This document shows positions 14,345-21,719 of a stretch of 21,719 nucleotides of DNA, piece after piece. Source of the DNA: CAZJVD01 sp964549505. Its GTDB lineage: Bacteria; Bdellovibrionota; UBA1018; CAZJVD01. The notes below the pieces were generated by a model. It had not been told where the DNA came from. It did not search any database and worked only from the letters and a program-made list of their open reading frames with translations. Numbering within the stretch: the stretch's first letter is position 1; each line of letters begins with the position of its first letter. The translations under genes and the position numbers were made by a program. The stretch lies in the NCBI GenBank assembly GCA_964549505.1, contig CAZJVD010000027.1, positions 1 through 21,719 of the forward strand, in the 5' to 3' direction.

Positions 14345-15037
14345 TTAGCCGACCATGACTTTTGAGAAGTAGATCGCGCGGACTTTTCCTTTTTTCAGAT
14401 ATTCGTTCAGGATTTTCATGAACACCTCACGCAGACGACGTTTTCCGTCTCGCGTGAGCACGTCCTCGCGATCTATGGCGGGTAAGTTGCGCAGAATCTG
14501 ATCACGTACGCGATCGTTTTGTTTCTTGATTCCTTCGCAGGTCTCTTCGACGTCACATTCCATGTAGACCTCGAGTTCGATCAGATTCACACCTGCGAGC
14601 TGACCCGCCGGACGCACGACATCGTCGCCGGCCTCCAGACTCACGGTGTATGAGCCCAGATAATGAATCTTACTCTTGGGCTCCTCACGAACTTCTTCGT
14701 CTTCATCAAACGCCTGAAGCTGGGCTGCTTCGATCGCCTGCTCGGCTGCTTTACGCTGATGAAAAACCATGATGGTCGTCGCGATCGAAGCGATGAGACC
14801 CACCAGACTGATCCAGAAAAGAAAGGTCATCCGCCGCGTATCACGATCGGGCGAAACAATACCAAAGACCAAGTCGCTCGATTTGAGCCAAAGCTTTTTG
14901 AAATAACCGGGAGCGCGCGGCGGCGCCCTGTAGACTTCCGGCTCGGCAGAAGCTGCCGAGTCCGATGACGACGGAAGCGTCGGAGTCAGGTCGGCGTCCT
15001 TCGAGGGTGGCGTGGGCGTTGTTTCAGTCACGTACAC
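14345..15037 (-). CDS. FliL-like basal-body-associated protein
   Basis: The 230-residue protein has a Pro/Ser-rich cytoplasmic N-terminus, one membrane helix at about 70-93 and a periplasmic C-terminal domain. The C-terminal pattern fits FliL: a strand (IHYLGSYTVSLEAG), an acidic strand (LIELEVYMECD), a helix with RVRDQILRNL, ILNEYLKKGKVRAIYFSKVMVG at the end. FliL sits around the flagellar stator and helps set torque. The N-terminal extension of about 65 residues is longer than usual, and two periplasmic Cys (CDVEETC) lie seven residues apart. Starts at GTG 15037 or GTG 15031 are both possible, without a strong binding site. No other flagellar genes are nearby. It converges with the regulator gene with only 3 bases between stops. 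Confidence 0.65.
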   Translation of the reverse strand: MYVTETTPTPPSKDADLTPTLPSSSDSAASAEPEVYRAPPRAPGYFKKLWLKSSDLVFGIVSPDRDTRRMTFLFWISLVGLIASIATTIMVFHQRKAAEQAIEAAQLQAFDEDEEVREEPKSKIHYLGSYTVSLEAGDDVVRPAGQLAGVNLIELEVYMECDVEETCEGIKKQNDRVRDQILRNLPAIDREDVLTRDGKRRLREVFMKILNEYLKKGKVRAIYFSKVMVG

Positions 15038-15098
15038 TCAGGATAGCTCAAGAAACTTCGCGATGTGTCCGAAAAAACCCTTGAGCAAGGAGGCTCCG

Positions 15099-15452
15099 AT
15101 GAAACGGGAGTGGTTTTTCATAGTCGTTGCAATTCTTCTCTTACTGCAACATGGGCTACAGGGATGCGCCCTCGTCGAATATGTTTCCCAACAGGTTCGA
15201 TACGACGACCCCTATGCCGACCAGACGTACCTCGCCCCTGACGACATTGTTCTCGGCATGAATATGCATGATGTCATTTCTGCCTGGGGGGAGCCTGGCG
15301 AAGTTCAGAATGCCGGCAATACAACCAGCACCGGAAACCAGCGCTGGGTCTACCCGATCGGGCAGGCCAGCCGCCTCTATTCCGGCGAAAACCGAGTCGT
15401 TTACTTCGAAAACGGTCGAGTTGTAGGCTGGGAAGCTAGTCCGACCCTTTAA
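15099..15452 (+). CDS. BamE/SmpA-like outer-membrane lipoprotein
   Basis: The 117-residue product starts at ATG 15099 with a strong AAGGAGG eight bases upstream. A lipoprotein signal peptide ends in LQGC (residues 20-23), so Cys23 should be lipid-modified. The mature part has the small BamE-like fold pattern: DDIVLGMNMHDVISAWGEPG (a helix that starts after a GM motif and ends at GxP), then NQRWVYPIG and VVYFENGRVVGWE as paired strands. BamE belongs to the outer-membrane protein assembly complex, but many small lipoproteins of other roles share this fold, so I do not assign the symbol. It diverges from the FliL-like gene and precedes accA by 33 bases. Confidence 0.75.
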   Translation: MKREWFFIVVAILLLLQHGLQGCALVEYVSQQVRYDDPYADQTYLAPDDIVLGMNMHDVISAWGEPGEVQNAGNTTSTGNQRWVYPIGQASRLYSGENRVVYFENGRVVGWEASPTL

Positions 15453-15485
15453 TGTGTCGGTCAGGCGTGTTAGCGTCTTCCGAAA

Positions 15486-16562
15486 ATGGAACTCGCCGCG
15501 TTGGACTTTGAGAAGCCGATAGCTACTCTTGAGAAGAAGCTCACCGATCTCCGCGAGATCTCTCAGAAAGACGGCGTCGACCTCACCGCAGAGATCAAAG
15601 CTCTTGAGGCTAAAGTATCCGAGCTGACTCGGGACATTTTCTCCCGCCTCACACCCTGGCAACGTGTTCAATTGTCACGACACCCCAACCGCCCCTACGC
15701 TTCGGATTACATCGAGGCGCTTTTCCCAAGTTTCATGGAGATTCAGGGCGATCGCGCGTTTGGAGCCGATCATGCGCTCCTTTCCGGAATCGCCGAATGG
15801 CCGCCAAAGGGCAGCGACTCGAATCAAAAGAAAAAATCTGTTCTTATTCTGGCCCACCAGAAAGGGCGCACCACGCAACAGAAGATGCTCCGTAATTTTG
15901 GAATGGCCAAGCCCGAAGGTTATCGCAAAGCGATTCGCCTCATGGAGCTCGCTCATCGCTTTAAGATTCCGATTTTAACATTGGTCGACACACCCGGCGC
16001 TTATCCAGGAATCGAAACCGAAGAACGCGGTCAAGCGCAAGCCATTGCCGAAAGTCTTCGCGTGATGTTTGAGATCGATGTTCCTGTCCTATCGGTCGTT
16101 ATTGGTGAGGGCGGATCGGGCGGCGCGCTGGCCATCGCCGTGGCGGACACCGTGATGATGCAAGAGTTCGCGACGTACTCGGTGATCTCGCCAGAGGGTT
16201 GCGCGTCGATCTTGTGGAGCGATTCAAAACTCGCGTCGCAAGCAAGCGACGTTTTGAAAATGGCTCCGAAGGATCTTTTAAAACTCGGTGTGATTGACGG
16301 AATCATCTCAGAGCCGCTGGGTGGCGCTCACCGGAACTGGAACGAAACATTTTCATTGATGGGTAAAGCCCTGGTCAAGAATATGGGCAGCTTCTTTGCC
16401 GAAAGCAAAGGCACACGAAAGACCGCAAAAGCAAAGGTTTCAGTGCGCGAAACTCGCTACGATAAATTTCGAGCGATGGGTGTTGCTTCGCTTGGAAAAG
16501 CTTCATCGAAAAACGGCAGCAGCACGAGTGGAAAAACCAGCAAAGGCCGTAGTCTCTCATGA
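15486..16562 (+). CDS. accA: Acetyl-CoA carboxylase carboxyltransferase subunit alpha
   Basis: AccA, with AccD, transfers the carboxyl group from carboxybiotin to acetyl-CoA to make malonyl-CoA, the first committed step of fatty-acid synthesis. The 358-residue product shows the family's LDFEKPI start, the helical N-terminus, DYIEALFPSFMEIQGDRAFGADHALLSG (74-101), VDTPGAYPG (168-175), the oxyanion-hole segment GEGGSGGALAIA (207-218) and SVISPEGCASILW (232-244). It is about 40 residues longer than E. coli AccA because of a C-terminal tail rich in Lys, Ser and Gly (from about 305), which looks disordered. The start is ATG 15486 with a weak binding site. Its TGA overlaps the start of the next gene by 4 bases. 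accD is not in the window. Confidence 0.95.
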   Translation: MELAALDFEKPIATLEKKLTDLREISQKDGVDLTAEIKALEAKVSELTRDIFSRLTPWQRVQLSRHPNRPYASDYIEALFPSFMEIQGDRAFGADHALLSGIAEWPPKGSDSNQKKKSVLILAHQKGRTTQQKMLRNFGMAKPEGYRKAIRLMELAHRFKIPILTLVDTPGAYPGIETEERGQAQAIAESLRVMFEIDVPVLSVVIGEGGSGGALAIAVADTVMMQEFATYSVISPEGCASILWSDSKLASQASDVLKMAPKDLLKLGVIDGIISEPLGGAHRNWNETFSLMGKALVKNMGSFFAESKGTRKTAKAKVSVRETRYDKFRAMGVASLGKASSKNGSSTSGKTSKGRSLS

Positions 16563-17518
16563 CCTCGACGGATCAGGACCAGGTACCCTATCGCGCGCGA
16601 TCCATGACCGGTTTTGCTTCATCCGAAGGCGAAGTCGGCCCGAAACGCGTTCGAGTGGAGATTCGGTCACTCAACCACCGATTTCTCGATATCAAGACGC
16701 GTATTCCAAAAGAGTTTTCTCTCGTCGATCTTTCACTAAGATCGGAGACGCAGAAACATTTCGCGCGCGGTTCGATTGAGATCAAAGTCGAGAAACTTTC
16801 GGACGCTAATGACCACGCGGCAGAATTCGAAGCCAATCTGGCGTTAGCAGCTCACTACTTCGAATGTCTGAAGAAGCTTCAACTGACACTCGGGTTAGCC
16901 GACACGATACGCACGAGTGACATCTTGACGTTTCCGGATGTGATTGCACGATCGAAGTCTTATCTTCTCTCGCCCGATGCGCAGATCGAAACAAAACAGA
17001 TTTGGACCGCCCTGCAACCCGTCGTTCGCGATGCGCTCCGAAGACTTGCGAAGATGCGCGAGGAAGAAGGCAAATCTTTGCAGAACGCTCTCGAGAAAAC
17101 CCTTCGAGACTTGCGTGGATTTCTCACCCAGATTCAGAAGCGCCGTTCCGAATGCCTCGCAGCTTACAAAGGCAAAGTGCAGACTCGACTCGCGACACTT
17201 TGGGACAGTTTTAAGATTGAAGACAAAGCACTGTCATCGCTCGTTGACACGCGCGTGGCGCAGGAACTTGCTCTCTTGCTCGATCGCACAGACATCGAAG
17301 AGGAAATCGCTCGTTTTGATGGACACTTGGAACATTTTCAAAGAGTTCTCAGCGGTTCCGAACCCATGGGACGTAAGCTCGAGTTTCTTTGCCAAGAACT
17401 GCACCGCGAAGCCAACACGATGGGTAACAAAGCCCAGGATCTTTCCATGAATGAAGTCATCGTTCAGGTGAAAGTTCTGATCGAACAGCTGCGTGAACAA
17501 GTCTTGAATCTCGAATAG
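16559..17518 (+). CDS. yicC: YicC/YloC-family endoribonuclease
   Basis: YicC-family proteins are conserved endoribonucleases linked to mRNA and sRNA turnover and stationary-phase survival. The 319-residue product contains the N-terminal signature SMTGFASSEG (15-24) and VEIRSLNHRFLDIKTRIP (33-50), a middle helical part, and the conserved end GRKLEFLCQELHREANTMGNKAQD followed by LIEQLREQVLNLE. The charged residues expected of the family (Glu and His in QELHRE, Arg/His in LNHRF) are present. ATG 16559 overlaps the accA stop (ATGA), giving about 14 residues before the usual family start; an internal ATG at 16604 would give the short form. Its position directly before gmk is a widely conserved gene order. 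Confidence 0.92.
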   Translation: MTSTDQDQVPYRARSMTGFASSEGEVGPKRVRVEIRSLNHRFLDIKTRIPKEFSLVDLSLRSETQKHFARGSIEIKVEKLSDANDHAAEFEANLALAAHYFECLKKLQLTLGLADTIRTSDILTFPDVIARSKSYLLSPDAQIETKQIWTALQPVVRDALRRLAKMREEEGKSLQNALEKTLRDLRGFLTQIQKRRSECLAAYKGKVQTRLATLWDSFKIEDKALSSLVDTRVAQELALLLDRTDIEEEIARFDGHLEHFQRVLSGSEPMGRKLEFLCQELHREANTMGNKAQDLSMNEVIVQVKVLIEQLREQVLNLE

Positions 17519-17532
17519 CCTAGGAGACCGCT

Positions 17533-18201
17533 TTGCCTCGGAGGCGAAAAGGAAAACTTTTAATCGTCTCGGCCCCGTCAGGAGCAGGGAAGACCACGCT
17601 CTGTCATCGGTTACTCGCCGACTTTCCAGCGCAACTTGTGTTTTCGATCTCGTGCACGACGCGCAAGCCACGGTCGAACGAAGCTTCTGGACGAGACTAT
17701 GACTTTCTTTCGGAGACCGAGTTCAAACGTCGCATTAAGGCGCGCGAGTTTGCAGAGTGGGCTGAGGTTCATGGTCACTACTACGGCACTCTCAAGTCCC
17801 GTCTTCGTGAGGCCACCGACAAAGGTCTTTCGGTTGTTTTGGATATTGATGTCCAAGGAGCCGAAAGTCTCTCGCAGGCTTTTCCACGGCAGTGTGTGAG
17901 CGTTTTCGTTACGCCACCGAGTTTGGCGGAGCTCGCACGACGTCTGAAGTCGCGCGCAACCGATGACCCCCAGATTATTCAAACTCGGATCCTCAACGCC
18001 GAAAGGGAGATGGAACGCTCGAAGGACTTTGACTTTGTGATCATCAACGACGATCTCGACCGCGCCTACGACAAGCTCAAAGCGATTGTCATGCGGGATG
18101 TTTTTGGTTCTGAGACAGCGACCACACGAAAGTCCACGAGCCGTGAGCGACGGGCGGGCCGAAACGGTTCGCGACAACCGCGGAGACCGCATGAGCAGTA
18201 A
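17533..18201 (+). CDS. gmk: Guanylate kinase
   Basis: Gmk phosphorylates GMP to GDP with ATP, an essential step in GTP supply and thus also in (p)ppGpp production. The P-loop SAPSGAGKTTL is at residues 13-23, the GMP-binding segment SCTTRKPRSNEASGRDY at 40-56, AEVHGHYYGT at 77-86, and LDIDVQGAES at 103-112; all are intact. The protein has 222 residues with a very basic C-terminal extension (from about 197, rich in Arg) that is absent from E. coli Gmk. The start is TTG 17533 with AGGAG (17522-17526) upstream; there is no ATG near. The last 11 bases overlap the start of rel. Confidence 0.95.
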   Translation: MPRRRKGKLLIVSAPSGAGKTTLCHRLLADFPAQLVFSISCTTRKPRSNEASGRDYDFLSETEFKRRIKAREFAEWAEVHGHYYGTLKSRLREATDKGLSVVLDIDVQGAESLSQAFPRQCVSVFVTPPSLAELARRLKSRATDDPQIIQTRILNAEREMERSKDFDFVIINDDLDRAYDKLKAIVMRDVFGSETATTRKSTSRERRAGRNGSRQPRRPHEQ

Positions 18202-20377
18202 TGAGCCCATGGAGACTCTACGCTCCACGGTGAAAATGTATTTTCCAGATGCTCCCGCTCAGCTCTTAGACGACGCATACGCCTTCGCTCATCGCGCCCA
18301 CGAGGGCCAGCTTCGTTCAAGTGGTGATCCCTACATCACACATCCCGTGATGGTCGCGCAAATCCTGGCGGAGATGCGTATGGATCTTCCGAGCATCATC
18401 ACAGGACTTCTTCACGACACGGTCGAAGACACCAAGATCACTCTCGAAGACGTTCAGCGTTCCTTCGGAGCCGAAGTCGCTCAGCTCGTCGATGGCGTCA
18501 CCAAACTATCGAAGATTACGTTTCGTACGACTGAAGAGAAGCAGGCTGAAAACTTTCGAAAAATGATCGTAGCGATGGCTAAGGATATCCGGGTCATTCT
18601 GGTGAAACTCGCCGACCGACTCACGAACATGCGGACGCTCGAATACTTGCCACCACAAAAGCAGAAGACGATCGCGCAAGAAACGCTCGATATCTACGCT
18701 CCGATCGCAAACCGCCTCGGGATCAGTTGGATCAAAGTCGAACTCGAAGACCTTTGTCTACGCTTCCTGCATCCCGATGTTTATTATCGATTGGCTCAAC
18801 AGGTCGCCAAGACAAAGAAAGAGCGCGAGAAGTACATCGAAGATGTTTGCCAGATTTTGACGGAGGCACTGAAAGACTATGGCATGAAGGCCATCGTTCG
18901 TGGCCGAGCCAAACACTTCTTTTCAATTTATAAAAAGATGGAGCGACGTGGGGTGGACTTCGAACAAGTCCATGACATCATCGCTTTCCGTATTGTCGTC
19001 GACAATATCACCGAATGTTACAAGGCTCTGGGCGTGATTCACTCGATGTACAAACCCATCCCTGGTCGAATCAAAGATTACATCGCCATGCCCAAGGCGA
19101 ACTCTTACCAGTCCCTTCATACGACTGCGATAGGTCCCTACGGCGAGCGCGTCGAGATCCAGATCCGTACGGAAGACATGCAGCTGATCGCCGATCGCGG
19201 GATTGCAGCTCACTGGCGTTACAAAGAAGGCCACGTCGGTGAAGGACGAAAGGACGGGATCGAGTGGGTCACCCGGCTTGTGGAATGGCAGAAGGATCTC
19301 TCAGATCCAGCTGAGTTTCTCGAGACCGTTAAGATCGATCTCTTTGCTGAGGACGTTTTCATATTCACACCTAAGGGCGAGGTCCGACAGCTGCCTCATG
19401 GGTCGACACCCATCGATTTCGCGTATGCGATTCACACGGATGTCGGCAATCGTTGTATCGGCGCAAAAGTAAACGGACGAATTGTCCCGCTCAAACACCG
19501 GCTCAAATCAGGTGATACCGTCGAGATCGTCACATCGAGTTCACAATCACCGTCGAAGGACTGGCTCAAAATTGCGGTGACGTCGCGAGCAAAAGCAAAG
19601 ATTCGCGCGTTCATTAAGATTCAGGAACGCGAAAAGGCTACGCTCGCTGGACGTGAGCTGATTGAAAAAGGGCTCAAAAGCTTTGGCCGCACCTACAACC
19701 GCGTCGACAAGTCCGGCGATCTCAGCAAGGCAGCACACGCGCTCGGCTTTAAGGCAGTCGAGGATATGTTGATCTTCGTCGGTTACGGTCGCACCAATCT
19801 CGACGATGTGATTGAGCAGGTCGTTCCCAAAAAGGAAATCGATGAGAAGCGAGCAGCCGAACAAAAGCACGACCTCGAAGAATCGTTTCTCAAAAAAGTT
19901 TTTCGTGCCGCCAAAAAGAAGAGCGACGCGCGCAACGCACTCACGGTCTCGGGACTCGATGATATCCTGATCCGCTTCGCGCGATGCTGTAACCCCCTTC
20001 CGGGGGACAGTATTGTCGGATTCATCACGCGCGGTCGCGGCGTCACCGTCCATACCGGTAACTGTCCGAAAGCTTTCGAAAGTGACCCCGAACGTCGCGT
20101 CGAGGTGCTATGGAAGTCCGAGACCGGCGGCGCTTTTAAAAATAGTGTTCGAATACGGGTATTTGCACTCGATGAACCGGGAATTCTGGCTACTATGACC
20201 CAGACGATCTCGGCTCTCGGAATCAATATCGCTTATGCAAATATTCGGACAACAAAAGACAAGAAAGCGATTTGTATTTTTGATATCGATGTCCAGAACA
20301 CTGAAGTGCTGGGGCGGGTACTGCAAGCACTCGAGGCCAAAAAAGGAGTAATTTCTGTCTCACGATCAGGATCCTAA
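18191..20377 (+). CDS. rel: Bifunctional (p)ppGpp synthetase/hydrolase (RelA/SpoT family)
   Basis: This protein makes and degrades the stringent-response alarmone. The 728-residue product has the full long RSH layout. The hydrolase HD domain keeps its metal residues: His51 in ITHPV, His75-Asp76 and Glu79-Asp80 in LLHDTVEDT, and Asp142 in ADRLTNMRTL. The synthetase has RAKHFFSIYKKM (239-250), HDIIAFRIVV (261-270), YQSLHT (306-311) and EIQIRT (322-327). Then come TGS (VFIFTPKGEVRQLPHGST), the CC/zinc-finger region (RFARCCNPLPGD, TGNCP) and a C-terminal ACT domain. Both activities therefore look intact. The frame is open further upstream, but ATG 18191 with GGAGACC before it matches the family N-terminus; it overlaps gmk by 11 bases. 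rpoZ is not present between gmk and this gene. Confidence 0.95.
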   Translation: MSSNEPMETLRSTVKMYFPDAPAQLLDDAYAFAHRAHEGQLRSSGDPYITHPVMVAQILAEMRMDLPSIITGLLHDTVEDTKITLEDVQRSFGAEVAQLVDGVTKLSKITFRTTEEKQAENFRKMIVAMAKDIRVILVKLADRLTNMRTLEYLPPQKQKTIAQETLDIYAPIANRLGISWIKVELEDLCLRFLHPDVYYRLAQQVAKTKKEREKYIEDVCQILTEALKDYGMKAIVRGRAKHFFSIYKKMERRGVDFEQVHDIIAFRIVVDNITECYKALGVIHSMYKPIPGRIKDYIAMPKANSYQSLHTTAIGPYGERVEIQIRTEDMQLIADRGIAAHWRYKEGHVGEGRKDGIEWVTRLVEWQKDLSDPAEFLETVKIDLFAEDVFIFTPKGEVRQLPHGSTPIDFAYAIHTDVGNRCIGAKVNGRIVPLKHRLKSGDTVEIVTSSSQSPSKDWLKIAVTSRAKAKIRAFIKIQEREKATLAGRELIEKGLKSFGRTYNRVDKSGDLSKAAHALGFKAVEDMLIFVGYGRTNLDDVIEQVVPKKEIDEKRAAEQKHDLEESFLKKVFRAAKKKSDARNALTVSGLDDILIRFARCCNPLPGDSIVGFITRGRGVTVHTGNCPKAFESDPERRVEVLWKSETGGAFKNSVRIRVFALDEPGILATMTQTISALGINIAYANIRTTKDKKAICIFDIDVQNTEVLGRVLQALEAKKGVISVSRSGS

Positions 20378-20384
20378 ACATCGT

Positions 20385-20939
20385 ATGACATTGGAGCGAT
20401 CGATTGCCGAGATCATCGCAACGACGCCCGACGACCCAAAACGCGAAGGGTTACGGAACACCCCCATCCGTTTTGCAAAATCGTTCGACGCGCTGACTTC
20501 GGGATACCGTGCCGACATCCGCAAGATTGTTGGTGACGGAATTTTTCACGAAAAGTCACCGGGCATGATTGTTGTTCGAAGCATCGAGTTCTACTCTCTC
20601 TGTGAGCATCATCTGCTTCCGTTTTTTGGACACGCCCATGTTGCGTATCTTCCGCAAGGACGGGTGCTCGGCCTTTCAAAAATCCCACGGATTGTGGATG
20701 TGTTTGCGCGAAGACTTCAGTTACAAGAACGGCTCACACGCGAAATCGCAGAAGCGATCGATACCTTGATCGAACCCATCGGCGTCGCCGTGATCATGGA
20801 AGCGCGACACTTGTGCATGATGATGCGCGGAGTGCAAAAACAAAGCGCCTGCACGACGACAAGTTCTCTGCACGGCACCTTTCTCGAGGATTCTAAAACG
20901 AGAGAAGAATTGTTGGATCTGATTCAGACGAAGGCTTGA
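20385..20939 (+). CDS. folE: GTP cyclohydrolase I
   Basis: FolE opens GTP to form 7,8-dihydroneopterin triphosphate, the entry to folate and also queuosine-type pathways. The 184-residue product has the zinc ligands Cys73 and His76 in SLCEHHLLPFFGHAHVAYLP and Cys144 in EARHLCMMMRG, plus VLGLSKIPRIVDVFARRLQLQERLT (94-118) and the substrate-binding QKQSACTTTSSL (151-162). This is the standard zinc-dependent type I enzyme, slightly shorter than E. coli FolE at the N-terminus. ATG 20385 lies 7 bases after the rel stop, so it is likely the last gene of the accA-yicC-gmk-rel-folE transcript. No clear terminator follows. Confidence 0.96.
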   Translation: MTLERSIAEIIATTPDDPKREGLRNTPIRFAKSFDALTSGYRADIRKIVGDGIFHEKSPGMIVVRSIEFYSLCEHHLLPFFGHAHVAYLPQGRVLGLSKIPRIVDVFARRLQLQERLTREIAEAIDTLIEPIGVAVIMEARHLCMMMRGVQKQSACTTTSSLHGTFLEDSKTREELLDLIQTKA

Positions 20940-21190
20940 GGGCGGGGGTACGAGGTTCGGGCTACTGGCTGCGGGTTTCCGGCTGCCGGCCTCAGGGTTC
21001 GGGTTGGGGTGCATTCCGAACGCCCGGGTTACAGTTTGTTCCAGACGCGTTGGTAACAGTTGCGCCGGGTTTCGGGGGCCTTTTCCGGGTTCAGATTTTT
21101 TATAGATGGGCTGGGACCGGGTGAGTTCGCTCCGGCGCGGTTTTGAGCGGGTTCTTGAGTTTAGTTATGAGGGCTCAGTGTTGAGCGCGC

Positions 21191-21232
21191 GATCCGCCCG
21201 ATCCGCCTGATCCGCCCGATCCGCCTGATCCG
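21191..21232 (+). repeat. 9-base tandem repeat, GATCCGCCY
   Basis: There are four full units and a partial one. The last base alternates C, T, C, T, so the true higher unit is 18 bases (GATCCGCCCGATCCGCCT). Confidence 0.9.
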
Positions 21233-21366
21233 AAAGACGGACTTCTCCGAGTAAGCGCGCTGCTTGGAGCGCGGTCTTGAGCGCGCGGCCGCGTTTGTTA
21301 ACGCCGCTCGTGATTGGCCGCCCGTCGTGGGTAGTTCGACGTCGGTCTAAGGCGCGACCGGCGGTA

Positions 21367-21491
21367 GGCGATCACGGCGCGAGAAGCGGTGGGTGGTCGC
21401 TAATTGCGAGGCGAACGGCGGTACACGGTCGCGGATTACGACGCGCGAAGCGAATGCGGTCGCGGATTACGGCGCGAGAAGCGAATGCGGT
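21367..21491 (+). repeat. 31-base tandem repeat, about four units
   Basis: Units at 21430-21460 and 21461-21491 are 31 bases each and differ at only two positions (CGCGGATTAC...GAAGCGAATGCGGT). Two more diverged units precede them at about 21367-21397 and 21398-21429, sharing the GCG-rich frame and the GGT end. This is a minisatellite-like array. Confidence 0.75.
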
Positions 21492-21627
21492 ACGTGCGAA
21501 CGCTGCCTAAGTTTTCCAGCCTGTTGCCGTAAGATTTTGGATCTGCGCGGTTGCGAATTTGTGGTGATTTGTATACCTTCGTTCACCGACGCATGACGCC
21601 CAAGCGCAACACGTGCCACCTACATGG

Positions 21628-21694
21628 ATATGTGACGCACGTAAGTGACGCACATAAGTAACCGATGATAAGTAACGACGATAAGTGACCCATG
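21628..21694 (+). repeat. 13-14-base direct repeats, ATAAGTGACGCAC-like
   Basis: There are five adjacent units: ATATGTGACGCAC, GTAAGTGACGCAC, ATAAGTAACCGATG, ATAAGTAACGACG and ATAAGTGACCCATG. The constant core is ATAAGTRAC, followed by a variable 4-5 bases. The layout is like iterons or a multi-site operator. Confidence 0.75.
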
Positions 21695-21719
21695 AAACAA
21701 ACATCATTTCTCAAACCCG

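Larger units (their letters stand above)
20940..21719. other. 780-base region without a convincing gene
   Basis: Open frames here are short and reflect repetitive sequence, so I call none. The left part (20940-21130) is G-rich on the plus strand and contains CGGGTT many times, including a run GGGTTCGGGTTGGGG around 20996. TTGAGCGCGCG occurs at 21181 and again at 21277. Three tandem arrays follow, listed separately. The right end becomes AT-rich. Confidence 0.6.

Noticed and set aside
20940..21124. Coding frame and G-quadruplex in the G-rich stretch after folE
   Set aside because: The frame is low-complexity and lacks a binding site. The G runs are too unevenly spaced for a confident quadruplex call.
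21367..21694. CRISPR array
   Set aside because: Units are directly adjacent without unique spacers of constant length, and no cas genes are nearby.
21507..21707. Minus-strand open frame over the last repeats
   Set aside because: Its repeating residues (VTYRRYLSSVTYVRHLRAS) come from the 13-base direct repeats, and there is no recognisable start signal.

Overview
The window looks like a chromosomal segment of a Gram-negative bacterium with dense gene packing. The clues are an outer-membrane beta-barrel protein, a BamE-like lipoprotein, a FliL-like protein, several signal peptides, a bifunctional Rel protein and a tRNA with an encoded CCA end. GTG and TTG starts are common, and much of the segment appears moderately GC-rich. 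The mixture would fit a Bdellovibrionota or other deltaproteobacteria-like lineage, but that placement is an inference and no rRNA is present to confirm it.

Left part (1-5.9 kb). A RluA-type pseudouridine synthase (-) diverges from a beta-barrel protein (+). A long-form urocanate hydratase (-) diverges from a secreted protein of unknown function (+). A short sequence, AAAACTGGCCCACTTGAGTG or a shortened form, lies at or just past the stop codon of each of these four genes and of the next minus-strand gene (5895-6632), always on the gene's own strand. Two facing copies form perfect 26-bp terminal inverted repeats around a 348-bp MITE-like element (1673-2020). The first 51 bases of the window match that element's left arm, so a second element seems to be cut by the window edge. 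A third pair of facing copies (5017 and 5894) brackets a gene for a small secreted protein.

Middle part (5.9-10.4 kb). This looks accessory and more AT-rich. It holds a secreted protein of unknown function, a HipBA toxin-antitoxin pair with AT-rich inverted-repeat operators, a metallophosphoesterase broken by an internal deletion, an orphan coding remnant, and a translationally coupled pair made of a small membrane protein and a protein with a conserved DAFRHAY...MDLWNNAVGRKYG core. The block ends at the 3' end of a tRNA-Leu(CAA) gene, which is a common integration target.

Right part (10.4-20.9 kb). A minus-strand operon runs from a ResB-like membrane protein through a small membrane protein and an S66 LD-carboxypeptidase to the tRNA. 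It diverges from a regulator that has an FHA-like domain, an NtrC-type AAA+ domain lacking its catalytic motifs, and an intact Fis-type DNA-binding domain. A FliL-like protein (-) and a BamE-like lipoprotein (+) follow. A tight plus-strand run of housekeeping genes comes next: accA, yicC, gmk, rel and folE. It links fatty-acid synthesis, RNA turnover, GMP/GTP supply, (p)ppGpp metabolism and folate/pterin synthesis. rpoZ, which often sits between gmk and spoT, is absent.

Right end (20.9-21.7 kb). About 780 bases contain no convincing gene. They carry three unrelated tandem arrays with units of 9, about 31 and 13-14 bases.
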